In this document: piece after piece, positions 1 to 11,701 of the stretch
Layout: each line of letters starts with the position of its first letter
Numbering within the stretch: the first letter of the stretch is position 1
Origin: Burkholderiaceae bacterium
Lineage (GTDB): Bacteria; Pseudomonadota; Gammaproteobacteria; Burkholderiales; Burkholderiaceae_A
Length of the DNA: 64,000 nucleotides
Assembly (NCBI GenBank): GCA_018882785.1
Contig: VERI01000001.1
Location: 248,001-312,000, forward strand
Direction of reading: 5' to 3'
Notes under the pieces: model-generated
The model's input: the letters and a program-made list of their open reading frames with translations, nothing else
Database searches by the model: none
Told to the model about the DNA's origin: nothing
Made by a program: the position numbers and the translations under genes

Positions 1-2491
<2,491 letters not shown>

Positions 2492-2514
2492 TCCGACCGG
2501 ACTCTATCGACATC

Positions 2515-3228
2515 ATGAACGACCTTAGTCAAGCCAGCTATCTTAAACAGCGTGACCGCATTGAGCACTATTTCGATCGGACCGCGGCCGATACTTGGGC
2601 CCGGCTGACCTCAACCGCACCAGTGAGCGGTATTCGCGCAACTGTCCGCGCTGGCCGTGATCGCATGCGGACGACATTGCTGTCCTGGATGCCCGAGGAT
2701 CTCTCCGGGTTGCGGCTCCTCGATGCGGGCTGTGGAACCGGTGCGCTGTCGATTGAGGCGGCCCGTCGAGGCGCTGATGTGGTGGCCATTGACCTCTCCC
2801 CAACCCTGGTCGGCCTGGCCAGAGAGCGTGCGCCAGAGCAGCTGGGCCGAGGTCGAATTGAGTTTCGCTCAGGCGACATGCTTGATAGCGGCCTTGGTGA
2901 GTTCGACATCGTGGTCGGAATGGATTCGCTGATTCATTACCAGCCGGCGGATGTGGTGCGGGTGCTCTCAGGATTTGCGATGCGAACGCATCGGCAGATT
3001 TTATTTACGTTTCCTCCGCGCAATCTGGCGCTTGCCGCCATGATCACGATCGGCCGTCTTTTTCCGCGATCGGATCGGGCCCCATTTATTGCACCGGTGG
3101 CAGCGGATCGGCTCCGTCGACTGATCCAACAGGCCCCTGGACTTGCTGATTTTTCGATCGGCAGAACCCTGAAAATTTCCAGCGGGTTTTATACCTCGCA
3201 GGCACTCGAACTGGTGAGGGCGACATGA
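2515..3228 (+). CDS. bchM: Magnesium-protoporphyrin IX O-methyltransferase
   Basis: SAM-dependent methylation of the ring C propionate of Mg-protoporphyrin IX, making the monomethyl ester that AcsF, encoded 3.8 kb downstream, then cyclises. The class I methyltransferase motif LLDAGCGTG is at residues 68-76, followed by VVAIDLSP. Length 237 residues, normal for BchM. It starts 23 bases after bchL and its stop overlaps the lhaA start (ATGA at 3225-3228), so it sits inside a coupled operon. Confidence 0.95.
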   Translation: MNDLSQASYLKQRDRIEHYFDRTAADTWARLTSTAPVSGIRATVRAGRDRMRTTLLSWMPEDLSGLRLLDAGCGTGALSIEAARRGADVVAIDLSPTLVGLARERAPEQLGRGRIEFRSGDMLDSGLGEFDIVVGMDSLIHYQPADVVRVLSGFAMRTHRQILFTFPPRNLALAAMITIGRLFPRSDRAPFIAPVAADRLRRLIQQAPGLADFSIGRTLKISSGFYTSQALELVRAT

Positions 3229-4688
3229 GTAAAGCCTCGGTGCTCAAGTCGTGGCGTAAGTGGACCCGAGTGAGCCCACGGTTTCTGCCATTTGCAGATG
3301 TCGCCACGAAAGAGCTGCCGCTGCGGCGTTTATTTCAGCTGTCTTTATTTCAGGTATCGGTCGGCATGTGCATGGCGCTTCTGATTGGCACGCTGAATCG
3401 GGTCATGATTGTTGAGCTCGGTGTTGGGGCATGGCTGGTCGCCCTTATGGTGGCACTGCCGTTGTTATTCGCGCCTTTTCGCGCTCTGGTTGGATTTAAA
3501 TCAGATACCCATCGCTCGGTGCTTGGCTGGCGCAGGGTGCCGTATATATGGCTGGGCACCTTGGCCCAGTTCAGTGGCCTGTCGATCATGCCGTTTGCCC
3601 TGATTCTGCTCTCAGGCGATAGCCACTGGCCTGTCTGGACTGCCCACCTGGGCACAGGTCTGGCGATTCTTTTGGTGGGTGTTGGGCTACAGACAACACA
3701 GACTGCAGGCCTTGCACTCGCAACCGATATTGCGCCGGAGGCCTCGCGCCCCCGCGTGGTCGCGATGATGTACGCCATGCTGCTGGTGGGCATGGTGGCC
3801 AGCGGCATTGTCTTTGGTCTTCTGCTCAGTGAATTTAGTCAGATCAGGCTCGTCAAGGTGATTCAGGGTGCCGCTGCAGTATCGGTCGTGCTGAATATCG
3901 TGGCCTTATGGAAGCAGGAGGCACGTTATCCGCAACGTACATCGGGGGCCATTACCCGGCCCACATTCCGGGATAACTGGAATCGCTTCGCGCGTCAGCC
4001 CAGCACACGTCGATTTCTATTGGCGTTGGGAATGGGCACTGCAGCTTTCAGCATGCAGGATGTGATTCTTGAGCCATACGGTGGAGAAGTGCTTGGCCTC
4101 TCTGTATCCGCCACCACGGTGCTGACCGCCCTGATGGCGATGGGAGCGCTCGCTGCATTTATGCTCGCCGCCCGATGGCTGATGCGTGGCATGAATGCAT
4201 TTCGTGTGTCCGCCCTTGGTGCGGTTGTGGGTCTTGCGGCGTTTTCATGTGTGATTTTTTCAGAGCCTTTTCAACAGCCTGATCTTTTCCGGCTAGGCGC
4301 TGTGCTGATTGGCTTTGGCGGCGGCCTCTTCTCAGTGGGGACCCTGACGGCAGCGATGAATTTTGAGCCCGCTGATGCCGATGATCCTTTTGGGACGAGC
4401 GGCATGGTGCTGGGCGCCTGGGGCGCAGTGACTGCCACAGTGACTGGCCTGTCGATGGCACTGGGTGGTGCGATCCGGGACATGGTCTCGACCATGGCAC
4501 TCGAAGGAAAAATAGGCGATGTACTGGTGCAGTCCGTCACCGGATACAGCGTGGTGTATCACCTGGAGATTGGTTTGTTGTTGGTAACGCTGATCGTGAT
4601 CGGCCCGATGGTCCGCCTGACAAGGCGCACACCGCAGGGCCCGTCGTCATCGGCATCAAAGTTTGGTCTTGCTGAATTCCCCGGCTGA
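3225..4688 (+). CDS. lhaA: LhaA/PucC-family bacteriochlorophyll delivery protein (LH1 assembly)
   Basis: Twelve-helix membrane protein of the bacteriochlorophyll delivery branch of the major facilitator superfamily, needed for assembly of the LH1 antenna. The conserved N-terminal block RFLPFADVATKELPLRRLF and the loop GFKSDTHRSVLGWRRVPY are visible. It is clearly a paralogue of the pucC gene at 44265-45683, which shares RFLPFADxAT, LFQVSVGM and LIGTLNRVMIVEL. Position between bchM and puhA is the standard lhaA position, which separates it from pucC. Length 487 residues. Confidence 0.93.
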   Translation: MSKASVLKSWRKWTRVSPRFLPFADVATKELPLRRLFQLSLFQVSVGMCMALLIGTLNRVMIVELGVGAWLVALMVALPLLFAPFRALVGFKSDTHRSVLGWRRVPYIWLGTLAQFSGLSIMPFALILLSGDSHWPVWTAHLGTGLAILLVGVGLQTTQTAGLALATDIAPEASRPRVVAMMYAMLLVGMVASGIVFGLLLSEFSQIRLVKVIQGAAAVSVVLNIVALWKQEARYPQRTSGAITRPTFRDNWNRFARQPSTRRFLLALGMGTAAFSMQDVILEPYGGEVLGLSVSATTVLTALMAMGALAAFMLAARWLMRGMNAFRVSALGAVVGLAAFSCVIFSEPFQQPDLFRLGAVLIGFGGGLFSVGTLTAAMNFEPADADDPFGTSGMVLGAWGAVTATVTGLSMALGGAIRDMVSTMALEGKIGDVLVQSVTGYSVVYHLEIGLLLVTLIVIGPMVRLTRRTPQGPSSSASKFGLAEFPG

Positions 4689-4709
4689 CCGGCGATAAGG
4701 AGAGTGATG

Positions 4710-5474
4710 ATGGGAACTGGTGCAATTACCGCTTATATTGATGTGGCACAGGTTGTGCTGTATGTCTTTTGGATTTTCTTTTTCTGGCTTGTGGTCTGGC
4801 TGGTGAGAGAAGGCAAACGCGAGGGTTATCCGCTGGTAAGTGATCGGCGTGACTACGCCGAGATCGAGGGCTGGCCTCCACTGCCATCAACCAAGACCTA
4901 CAAACTCGCCGACGGACGGGAGTTTTCCGCGCCCCATGAACGTGATCATCAGGCCCCCCCACTTGCGGCGCAGCGTACAGCGAATTTTCCGGGCTCGCCG
5001 ATCGAACCCACGGGCAATCCGATGGTCGACGGTATCGGTCCTGCAGCGTGGACGGCCCGGTCGGATGCCCCTGATCACATGCTCGATGGCAGTGTGAAGA
5101 TCCGGCCGCTGCGCGCTGATCCCGATCATTCCGTTTCCCTCAATGATGTGGATCCCCGCGGACTTGAGGTCTGCGGCCACGATGATGTAGTCGCCGGTAC
5201 GGTTGTCGATCTCTGGGTGGATCGTGCTGAAACCTTGTTCCGCTACCTTGAGGTTCAGTTAAATAGCGGCCGACGTGTGTTGCTGCCAATTCCATTTGCC
5301 CGAATCACCAAAAGGGGCGTGAAGGTCACTGCGATTACGGGTGCGCAGTTCTCGGATGTGCCCGCCACGCGGCATCCTGATCAGGTCACCTTACTGGAAG
5401 AAGACAAAATTGCTGGCTACTACGGCGGCGGTTATCTCTACTCCACACCGCAACGGCAGGAGCCGCTGGTATGA
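4710..5474 (+). CDS. puhA: Photosynthetic reaction centre H subunit
   Basis: H subunit of the type II reaction centre: one N-terminal membrane helix and a cytoplasmic beta-barrel domain that helps shape proton uptake to the secondary quinone. The helix is about residues 12-33 (VLYVFWIFFFWLVVWLV), followed by REGKREGYPL and the PRC-barrel domain. Three in-frame start codons lie at 4704, 4707 and 4710; the Shine-Dalgarno AGGAG at 4698-4702 is best spaced (7 nt) for 4710, giving 254 residues. puhB starts inside its stop codon. The L and M subunit genes are not in the window. Confidence 0.96.
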   Translation: MGTGAITAYIDVAQVVLYVFWIFFFWLVVWLVREGKREGYPLVSDRRDYAEIEGWPPLPSTKTYKLADGREFSAPHERDHQAPPLAAQRTANFPGSPIEPTGNPMVDGIGPAAWTARSDAPDHMLDGSVKIRPLRADPDHSVSLNDVDPRGLEVCGHDDVVAGTVVDLWVDRAETLFRYLEVQLNSGRRVLLPIPFARITKRGVKVTAITGAQFSDVPATRHPDQVTLLEEDKIAGYYGGGYLYSTPQRQEPLV

Positions 5475-6199
5475 GCCTGGACCATCGGCACGGCCATCCG
5501 CATGAGCATGAGCTCGAGCCGCAGTACGGCCTGCCCGAGGCATTACCGGCTGACGAGCGACTGCTCTGGCAGGGTTCTCCAGACTGGGCCTCGCTGGCGC
5601 GGCATACATTTCATGTGAAAAAGCTAGCGGTTTATTTCGGAATCATCATTGCGGTCCGGGTGGTAACGGTATTGTCGGATGGTGCAGGCACTCAGGCTGC
5701 ATTGGCTTCCGCGCTATGGCTATCGTTGCTGGCGGGTGTTGCGATCGGAGTGTTGGTGCTAACCGCAGTGTTGATCGCGCGGACTGCGGTCTACACCATC
5801 ACCACGCGGCGCGTCGTGATGCGCACAGGAATCGTTTTGCGGGTGACATTTAACCTCCCGTTTAAGCGTATCGCGTCGGCTGGTCTCAGGATGCACACGG
5901 ATAAGACGGGCGATATACCGCTGGCGCTGATGCCGGAGGATCAGATCGGATATGTTCACCTCTGGCCCCATGTGCGGCCATGGCGTTTTGCAAAGACTGA
6001 GCCGATGTTGCGTGGGCTTATTGAGCCGCAGCAGACCGCTGCCTTGCTTTCCAAGGCCTGGGCGGACTGCATTGGCGAGCGGGCTCGTTTGAATCCGGTT
6101 CGTGATCACTCCGTTGGCCGGCCAACCGTCACTCCAGGGCAGCCGACGACCGGCACACAGTCCTCTGGCGGCGGCGCGGGTGGGATGCGGACCGCCTGA
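5471..6199 (+). CDS. puhB: Photosynthetic complex assembly protein PuhB
   Basis: Membrane assembly factor for the reaction centre-LH1 complex, translated from an ATGA overlap with puhA. The N-terminus is His-rich (HRHGHPHEHEHE-like), then ADERLLWQGSPDW, then two hydrophobic segments at about residues 55-75 and 80-105, then a PH-like (bPH2) domain starting near TAVYTITTRRVVMRTG. This is the usual PuhB layout. The last 20 residues are Gly/Ser/Thr-rich and look disordered. Length 242 residues. Confidence 0.92.
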   Translation: MSLDHRHGHPHEHELEPQYGLPEALPADERLLWQGSPDWASLARHTFHVKKLAVYFGIIIAVRVVTVLSDGAGTQAALASALWLSLLAGVAIGVLVLTAVLIARTAVYTITTRRVVMRTGIVLRVTFNLPFKRIASAGLRMHTDKTGDIPLALMPEDQIGYVHLWPHVRPWRFAKTEPMLRGLIEPQQTAALLSKAWADCIGERARLNPVRDHSVGRPTVTPGQPTTGTQSSGGGAGGMRTA

Positions 6200-6200
6200 G

Positions 6201-6647
6201 ATGCAATCTGCCGTTATGCCCATTTCACGTTGGCTACCCCTCACGGTTGTGCTGGGGCTGACGGTGCTGATTGGGTCAATCGCCTCGTATCGGGCCACAG
6301 GAGTCTCGATCCGAGAGCCTGATTCGGTCGCGATCAGTGTCCGCGAGCTGAGATTTGAAGATCGATTAGACGGTGCGGTTGCTGTGATTGATCATCGCAG
6401 CAATCGTCAGATCGCTGCCATCGAAGGTGAGGCCGGGTTCGCACGCGGCACCCTACGGGGGTTTGCCCGAGATCGTCGGATCCGAGGCATCAGCAGCGAC
6501 CACCCTTTGGAATTAATTGGCCGCGTCGATGGAAGGCTCACCTTGCAGGATCCGCAGACGGGTCGAATTGTTGATCTGGAATCATTTGGAGCGGCCAACG
6601 CGGCTGTATTTGGGCGGCTTCTAAACCTCTCCGGGGGTCAGAGATAG
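6201..6647 (+). CDS. puhC: Photosynthetic complex assembly protein PuhC
   Basis: Small membrane-anchored assembly protein with one helix near the N-terminus (about residues 12-30, LPLTVVLGLTVLIGSIASY) and a periplasmic domain with REPDSVAISVRELRFEDR and GFARGTLRGFARDRR, typical of PuhC. In Rhodobacter the protein supports LH1/RC organisation. An upstream in-frame GTG at 6102 would run through puhB, so the ATG at 6201, one base after the puhB stop, was chosen. That gives 148 residues. The stop overlaps the next gene's GTG. Confidence 0.88.
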   Translation: MQSAVMPISRWLPLTVVLGLTVLIGSIASYRATGVSIREPDSVAISVRELRFEDRLDGAVAVIDHRSNRQIAAIEGEAGFARGTLRGFARDRRIRGISSDHPLELIGRVDGRLTLQDPQTGRIVDLESFGAANAAVFGRLLNLSGGQR

Positions 6648-6997
6648 TGAAAAAAACCATCACGCCCTGCACGGTAGAAATCGCCCACACATCGCGTGAT
6701 TTCTATGCGCACGTTGAACTCCAAGACAACACGATTCGTCCTGGCGATCAGGTTCTTGTCCACAGCGCCCCAACGGAGATTGACTGGGGCCAGCATATTC
6801 GGGTCGAGCGCGAGGCCACAATTTCCCGCGCCGGCTGGCTGTCGCGTTTTTGGACCAAATGGATTGCGCGCTTTGAACTCACCACACTTTATGAAGTGAG
6901 CTTTTCAACGATGCGATTTTCAACATCCCGGCGTTACCCGCGGCCGATGCCGCCGGTGCGGTCGGATGCCACTGACAGAGAGGAAAGCAGACGATGA
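6647..6997 (+). CDS. Small conserved-position protein of the puh-acsF operon, function unknown
   Basis: A 116-residue hydrophilic protein with a GTG start overlapping the puhC stop by one base and an ATGA overlap with acsF, so it is translated as part of the operon. No signal peptide or membrane helix is seen. It has a compact beta-rich stretch (residues 1-60, including [18 protein letters not shown]) with a Trp-rich turn ([18 protein letters not shown]), then a disordered basic tail. I do not recognise a named family. A role in reaction-centre assembly or in the AcsF cyclase reaction is inferred from position only. Confidence 0.8.
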   Translation: MKKTITPCTVEIAHTSRDFYAHVELQDNTIRPGDQVLVHSAPTEIDWGQHIRVEREATISRAGWLSRFWTKWIARFELTTLYEVSFSTMRFSTSRRYPRPMPPVRSDATDREESRR

Positions 6998-8076
6998 ATA
7001 CCCTAGCCCAAGAGCTGCCTGGTAAGGTCGTGAATACCAGCGAGGCGACCGAGCGCGCACTCGAAAACACGGTACTCAACCCACGCTTTTACACCACCGA
7101 TTTCGAGGCAATCGACCGCTTAGATATTAACCATATCCGTGACCAGTGGGATGCGCTGATGGCGGAATTTGCCAGTGATCGTAATAAGGATCATTTTCAG
7201 CGTCCTGCAGAGTCTATGAATCGTGACTATTCCCATCTGCCAGACGGCCTGTATCAGGAGTTTGTTGACTTCTTGATTTCCTCTGTGACATCAGAGTTTT
7301 CCGGCTGTGTGCTGTACGCAGAGATCAAGCGACGAATCAAGAATGAGGATATGCGGGCGTTGTTTGGCTATATGGCCCGCGACGAGAGTCGGCATGCGGG
7401 CTTTATCAACCAATGGCTTAAGGATTTCGGAATCGGTGTCGATCTTGGTTTTCTGGCCAAGACAAAAAAATATACGTATTTCCGACCCAAATTCATTTTT
7501 TATGCGACCTATCTCTCAGAAAAAATCGGTTATGCACGCTACATCACAATTTACCGACAGATCGAGCAGCACCCGGAGCTGAAATTTCATCCGATCTTTG
7601 GCTGGTTTAAGGAGTGGTGTAACGATGAGTTTCGCCACGGCGAGGCCTTTGCGATGCTCATGCGTGCAGACCCCGCGCTGCTCAAAGGCGTGAATCTGCT
7701 CTGGATTCGTTTCTTTCAGCTGGCCGTGTATGCCACGATGTACGTTCGGGATCATGCCCGCCCCGAGTTTCATCGGGCGGTCGGCATTGACCCGACCACT
7801 TATGACTTTCAAGTCTTCCGTACGACGACGGAGATCTCCAGGCAGGTCTTTCCCGTTACCCTAAATCTGGATGATCCAAGACTGCATGCGGGCTTTGAGC
7901 AGCTACGCATCATCGCCGAGCAGGTCGCCCAGGCAAGAGAGCAGGGCGGCATCATCGGCAGAATGCGGCATGCCTGGCATGGGGCTCGGGCGACCTTTGT
8001 CTTTTGCCGTCTGTTTCTTCTTCCGGTGCGTTATCACGATCTGCCACAGGACGTCCGTCTGGCGCCCACATGGTGA
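6994..8076 (+). CDS. acsF: Aerobic Mg-protoporphyrin IX monomethyl ester oxidative cyclase
   Basis: Diiron oxygenase that forms the fifth ring (ring E) of bacteriochlorophyll using O2, converting the monomethyl ester to divinyl protochlorophyllide. The ligands are visible in EIKRR (about residue 110), [10 protein letters not shown] (about 128-137) and [11 protein letters not shown] (about 209-219), i.e. two ExxH-type motifs of the family. Length 360 residues, normal for AcsF. Its presence means ring E can be made under oxygen. It overlaps the upstream small gene by ATGA and the puhE start by one base or more. Confidence 0.97.
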   Translation: MNTLAQELPGKVVNTSEATERALENTVLNPRFYTTDFEAIDRLDINHIRDQWDALMAEFASDRNKDHFQRPAESMNRDYSHLPDGLYQEFVDFLISSVTSEFSGCVLYAEIKRRIKNEDMRALFGYMARDESRHAGFINQWLKDFGIGVDLGFLAKTKKYTYFRPKFIFYATYLSEKIGYARYITIYRQIEQHPELKFHPIFGWFKEWCNDEFRHGEAFAMLMRADPALLKGVNLLWIRFFQLAVYATMYVRDHARPEFHRAVGIDPTTYDFQVFRTTTEISRQVFPVTLNLDDPRLHAGFEQLRIIAEQVAQAREQGGIIGRMRHAWHGARATFVFCRLFLLPVRYHDLPQDVRLAPTW

Positions 8077-8849
8077 TGTCCCATGCCTTAGCGGCCGTGT
8101 TGTACACGGTATTTGTCTGGTGGTTAAGCACCGGCATTATCTTGTATTTGAATGGCCTGCCTCGGTATACCTTTAAATGGACGATGACGGCTGCAACCAT
8201 TGTGCTGGTTGCGGCGCTATCGGCACTGCAGCTCACCAGTCATGTGAGCGATGTCTGGGCGGCCTACTGCGCATTTAGCTGCGCGGTCTTGGTCTGGGCC
8301 TGGCAGGAAATCGGATTTTTACTGGGGTTTGTGACGGGTAGTCGAAAGACCGACTGTCCTGAAGGTGCCCGCGGCTGGCGGAAATTCGGACTGGCCGCGG
8401 AAACGATTCTCTATCACGAGCTTGCCCTGGTGGTGCTTGGTGCGATGGTCTGGCTGGTCAGCCGGGATGGGGTGAACCAGGTCGGATTCTGGACCTATCT
8501 GGTGCTCTGGACCATGCGACAGAGCGCAAAGCTGAATGTCTATTTTGGTGTCAGAAATCTCAACGAAGATTTTCTTCCATCTCACTTGAAATACCTGCAG
8601 ACCTATTTTAAACGCCGTCGTATGAATGCTTTTCTGCCGGTGTCTCTGGTGATTTCTGTAGCGATTTCCATTCCGATCTGGCAGTCTGTCGTCTCCGCAC
8701 CGGCCGGAAGTTTCAATGCGGTGAGCCTCACGCTGGTCGGCAGTCTCTTGTCGCTGGCGATCCTGGAGCACCTTTTCTTGGTGCTGCCACTGCCTTTTGA
8801 GTGGCTATGGAAGTGGGGCCTGCGATCCCGTTCGTATCAGCAGTCATAG
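8076..8849 (+). CDS. puhE: Putative photosynthetic complex assembly protein PuhE
   Basis: Polytopic membrane protein of the PuhE (DUF3623) family, about seven hydrophobic segments in 257 residues, including VWWLSTGIILYLNGLPRY and the loop TGSRKTDCPEGARGW. In Rhodobacter loss of PuhE affects the level of photosynthetic complexes; its precise role is unclear. The chosen ATG at 8076 forms a TGATG junction with the acsF stop; an in-frame ATG at 8070 is an alternative. Last gene of the operon. Its 3' end overlaps the convergent nuclease gene by 13 bases. Confidence 0.9.
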   Translation: MSHALAAVLYTVFVWWLSTGIILYLNGLPRYTFKWTMTAATIVLVAALSALQLTSHVSDVWAAYCAFSCAVLVWAWQEIGFLLGFVTGSRKTDCPEGARGWRKFGLAAETILYHELALVVLGAMVWLVSRDGVNQVGFWTYLVLWTMRQSAKLNVYFGVRNLNEDFLPSHLKYLQTYFKRRRMNAFLPVSLVISVAISIPIWQSVVSAPAGSFNAVSLTLVGSLLSLAILEHLFLVLPLPFEWLWKWGLRSRSYQQS

Positions 8850-10306
8850 GCCCGATCGGGTTCAGCAACCCGGATGTTCCGCCACTTCAGTTTCTGCTCT
8901 AGTGACTTTCCAAACGTCTGTGACGCCTGCGCCTCACCATGTGTGATAAACACATGTTGTGGTGCCGGCTCAATGCTAGAACACCACCACAGCAGATCAT
9001 CCTGATCGCCGTGCGCTGACAGGCCGCCAAGCGTGTGGATCGATGCTTTAACGGGGATCTCGCGGCCGAATAGCTTGAGTGATTTCGCGCCATCGACTAA
9101 CGCACGGCCGCGGCTGCCGATCGCCTGAAAGCCGGTGATGATGACCGCACTCTGCGGATTTGGAAGATTCCAAAACAAATGATGCAGAATTCGGCCGGCC
9201 TCGCACATGCCGCTTGCCGACAGGATCACGGCCCCGCCTCGGATCTGGTTAAGGCCCTTCGATTCATCGACAGAAGTCAGATAGCGCACGCTCACGGACT
9301 CGGGGTGTGCTTTGGCCCAGGAGAATAGCTCCCTGCTGTGCGGATCAAGACTATGTTGATGGGCCTCCGTGATACGTGAGGCGGCTGTCGCCATTGGCGA
9401 GTCAACAAAAATAGATAGCCGCGGAAGCCGATGCTGGCGAATCATATCCAGCAAAAGCGCAATGACCTCCTGCGTGCGGCCCACTGCAAACGCAGGCATC
9501 ACAATATTTCCTCCTGATCGGAGTACGCTGTGAATGATGGTCACCAGTTCATCTTCGGTCTCCCGCAGAGACCGGTGCAGCCGATCACCATAGGTGGACT
9601 CCATCACCAGAATATCCGCCTGTGATATCCGTTCGGGGTCATTCACAATCGGCCGGCCTCGAGTACCAACATCCCCTGAGAACGCCAGCCGCCGATGTCG
9701 AACGGCTGTTGGTGCGTGGCCGTGCCTCTGGGACTCAGCTGGGTTCTCTGCAATGTCGAGCACGGCGCTGGCCGAGCCGAGAATATGGCCTGCATCATAA
9801 AACGTCAGTGATATTCCTTCGGCAAGCGGCCGAGCCTTGCCGAGGGCGACAGTGCGACACTGCCCAATGCACCGTTGGACATCTTCGGTACCGTATAAAG
9901 GCTCTGGCAGCGGACCACGCCAACGACCGGCATCACGCCGACGTTCTGCCCGTCGAAGCTCCGACTGCTGAATATGGGCGCTATCGAGAAGTAATACCTC
10001 GAGTAAATCGAGTGTGGCCGCCGTACAGTAAATGGGGCCTGAGAACCCCTGGGCACATAGCCTGGGCAGCAGGCCGCTGTGATCGATATGGGCATGGGTG
10101 AGCACGACAAACTCGATCGACTCGGGCGGGACTCCGAATCCTGCGAGATTTTTTCGGTCTGCATCATGGCCGCCTTGGAACATGCCGCAGTCCACCAAAA
10201 ATCGGTGCGGCCGGCCTTCGGTGAATACATCGACAATGGCCTGCGAACCTGTCACTTCGCCGGCAGCTCCTTGAAATCGCAGTTGCACGTGGATGGCTCC
10301 AGCCAT
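8837..10306 (-). CDS. Beta-CASP metallo-beta-lactamase-fold RNase (YSH1/CPSF-like)
   Basis: Predicted metal-dependent ribonuclease of the beta-CASP group in the cytoplasm. The metallo-beta-lactamase Zn motif THAHIDHSG (about residues 70-78), the later DAGHILGSA and FSGDVG motifs, the beta-CASP insert and the C-terminal HTLGGLSAHGDQ and ITHGE motifs are in the expected order. The frame runs further 5', but the conserved fold begins at HVQLRFQGAAGEVTGS, so the ATG at 10306 was chosen (489 residues). Single gene, convergent with puhE. The exact RNA substrate cannot be told from sequence. Confidence 0.9.
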   Translation of the reverse strand: MAGAIHVQLRFQGAAGEVTGSQAIVDVFTEGRPHRFLVDCGMFQGGHDADRKNLAGFGVPPESIEFVVLTHAHIDHSGLLPRLCAQGFSGPIYCTAATLDLLEVLLLDSAHIQQSELRRAERRRDAGRWRGPLPEPLYGTEDVQRCIGQCRTVALGKARPLAEGISLTFYDAGHILGSASAVLDIAENPAESQRHGHAPTAVRHRRLAFSGDVGTRGRPIVNDPERISQADILVMESTYGDRLHRSLRETEDELVTIIHSVLRSGGNIVMPAFAVGRTQEVIALLLDMIRQHRLPRLSIFVDSPMATAASRITEAHQHSLDPHSRELFSWAKAHPESVSVRYLTSVDESKGLNQIRGGAVILSASGMCEAGRILHHLFWNLPNPQSAVIITGFQAIGSRGRALVDGAKSLKLFGREIPVKASIHTLGGLSAHGDQDDLLWWCSSIEPAPQHVFITHGEAQASQTFGKSLEQKLKWRNIRVAEPDRAYDC

Positions 10307-10334
10307 TGTGGTCGCCCAGAGCAGGGGCGGCCAG

Positions 10335-10772
10335 TTATTTCCGATTGCGTGAAACGCCCAGCACGAGGGCTTCACCCTCGAGTACACGTTTGCCGCCGAC
10401 CGAACATACCGTCTCAAGTCGAACGCGGCTCTTCTCGGGAATAACCTCGAGCACCGTGACAGTTGCGGTGATGGTGTCGCCGGGGTGTACCGGAGCCAGA
10501 AATTTCATGGTCTGGGTAAGGAAAATCGTGCCTGGACCTGGAAGACGATTTGCAAGCACCGAGGAGATCAGGCTGCCCGTGAGCATGCCGTGCACGATAC
10601 GTGTACCAAAACGCGTTGTTTTGGCATAGTCTTCATCCAGATGAATCGCATTGGTATCCATCGAGACTGCCGAAAACAGGATGATGTCGGTCTCGGTGAT
10701 TGTTTTGGATTGTTGGGCCGTCTGGCCGACTTTAATATCTTCGATATAGAAAGCGGGATGAATGATGGACAT
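10335..10772 (-). CDS. MaoC-like (R)-specific enoyl-CoA hydratase
   Basis: Hot-dog-fold hydratase of 145 residues. The hydratase-2 motif with catalytic Asp and His is visible in FSAVSMDTNAIHLDEDYA, followed by RFGTRIVHGML. Such enzymes hydrate trans-2-enoyl-CoA to (R)-3-hydroxyacyl-CoA, often feeding polyhydroxyalkanoate synthesis or beta-oxidation; which applies here is not visible. The start at 10772 is preceded by a good AGGAAG ribosome site (10777-10783). It lies 28 bases upstream of the beta-CASP gene, so the two may be co-transcribed. Confidence 0.88.
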   Translation of the reverse strand: MSIIHPAFYIEDIKVGQTAQQSKTITETDIILFSAVSMDTNAIHLDEDYAKTTRFGTRIVHGMLTGSLISSVLANRLPGPGTIFLTQTMKFLAPVHPGDTITATVTVLEVIPEKSRVRLETVCSVGGKRVLEGEALVLGVSRNRK

Positions 10773-10852
10773 GATGCTTCCTGATGTTGGCGTTATAGTG
10801 GGGCCCTCGTTGGCCCAGGTCATCTTCAGGCAGAAGGCATAGGGATTTTACG

Positions 10853-11701
10853 ATGAAAGAGTTTGTCGAACGATTTTTTGTTGCACAGCTGGGGGCCGAA
10901 CTTCCCGTCTGGGCAAAGAGTCTGGCCGCCCTGACCAATGTATTTCTCATTCTTTTAATTTCCTGGGCACTCTTATCGGCCTCGGGCCGTCTGATTCGAG
11001 CGCTGGATTCCGGCTGGGCAGTCAAGCACCCCAATCCGGAGGACCGCAAGCGCCTTGAGACACTGATGCGCGTGTTTCGATATATCGCGTCGGTGATTAT
11101 TGGTGCGGTTGCCGTCATGCTGGTCTTGTCGGAGATTGGTATTTCGATCGCCCCGATTCTGGCAACCGCAGGGGTTGCCGGCCTGGCCGTGGGATTTGGC
11201 GCACAGAGCCTGGTCAAGGATTACTTCACAGGCTTTGTGATGCTGATCGAGGACCAGATTCGTGTCGGAGATCTTGTGGATATTGGGGGGAAGTCGGGCA
11301 CCGTTGAAGAGGTCACCCTTCGTTATATCCGACTCCGAGATCTTGAAGGGGCAGTGCATTTTGTTCCGAACGGTGTGATTGCGTCCGTGACCAATCGCAG
11401 TCGCGATTTTTCCTATGCAATGATGGATCTGCGCATTGCTTATTCATCTGATCTTGATCAGGTCTACCAGGTCATTCGCGATACCGGGGCTGATTTTTCG
11501 TGTCGTCCAGAGTATGCGCAACGAATCCTGGCCCCAATTGAAATTATGGGTGTTGATCAATGGATGGAGTCACACCAGATCGTCCGCTGCCGCTTTAAGG
11601 TAAGACCATCGGAGCAGAGTGCGGTGCGCCGCGCTTTTTTAAAGACGCTCAAGCAGGCTTTTGATGCCAACGGTATTCGCGTGCCATTCAAAGAAGGCTG
11701 A
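10853..11701 (+). CDS. mscS: Small-conductance mechanosensitive channel, MscS family
   Basis: Inner-membrane channel that opens on hypo-osmotic shock. The MscS signature is clear: the pore helix ATAGVAGLAVGFGAQSLVKDYFTG (Gly/Ala-packed TM3) at about residues 102-125, then the beta domain with VGDLVDIGGKSGTVEEVTLR and FVPNG. Length 282 residues, typical of the short MscS form with three membrane helices. It is transcribed divergently from the MaoC gene and overlaps the convergent azlD gene by 14 bases. Confidence 0.93.
   Translation: MKEFVERFFVAQLGAELPVWAKSLAALTNVFLILLISWALLSASGRLIRALDSGWAVKHPNPEDRKRLETLMRVFRYIASVIIGAVAVMLVLSEIGISIAPILATAGVAGLAVGFGAQSLVKDYFTGFVMLIEDQIRVGDLVDIGGKSGTVEEVTLRYIRLRDLEGAVHFVPNGVIASVTNRSRDFSYAMMDLRIAYSSDLDQVYQVIRDTGADFSCRPEYAQRILAPIEIMGVDQWMESHQIVRCRFKVRPSEQSAVRRAFLKTLKQAFDANGIRVPFKEG

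Noticed and set aside
10307-10417. 38-residue N-terminal extension of the beta-CASP RNase
   Set aside because: The fold starts at 10306; the extension runs into the convergent hydratase gene and is not conserved-looking.
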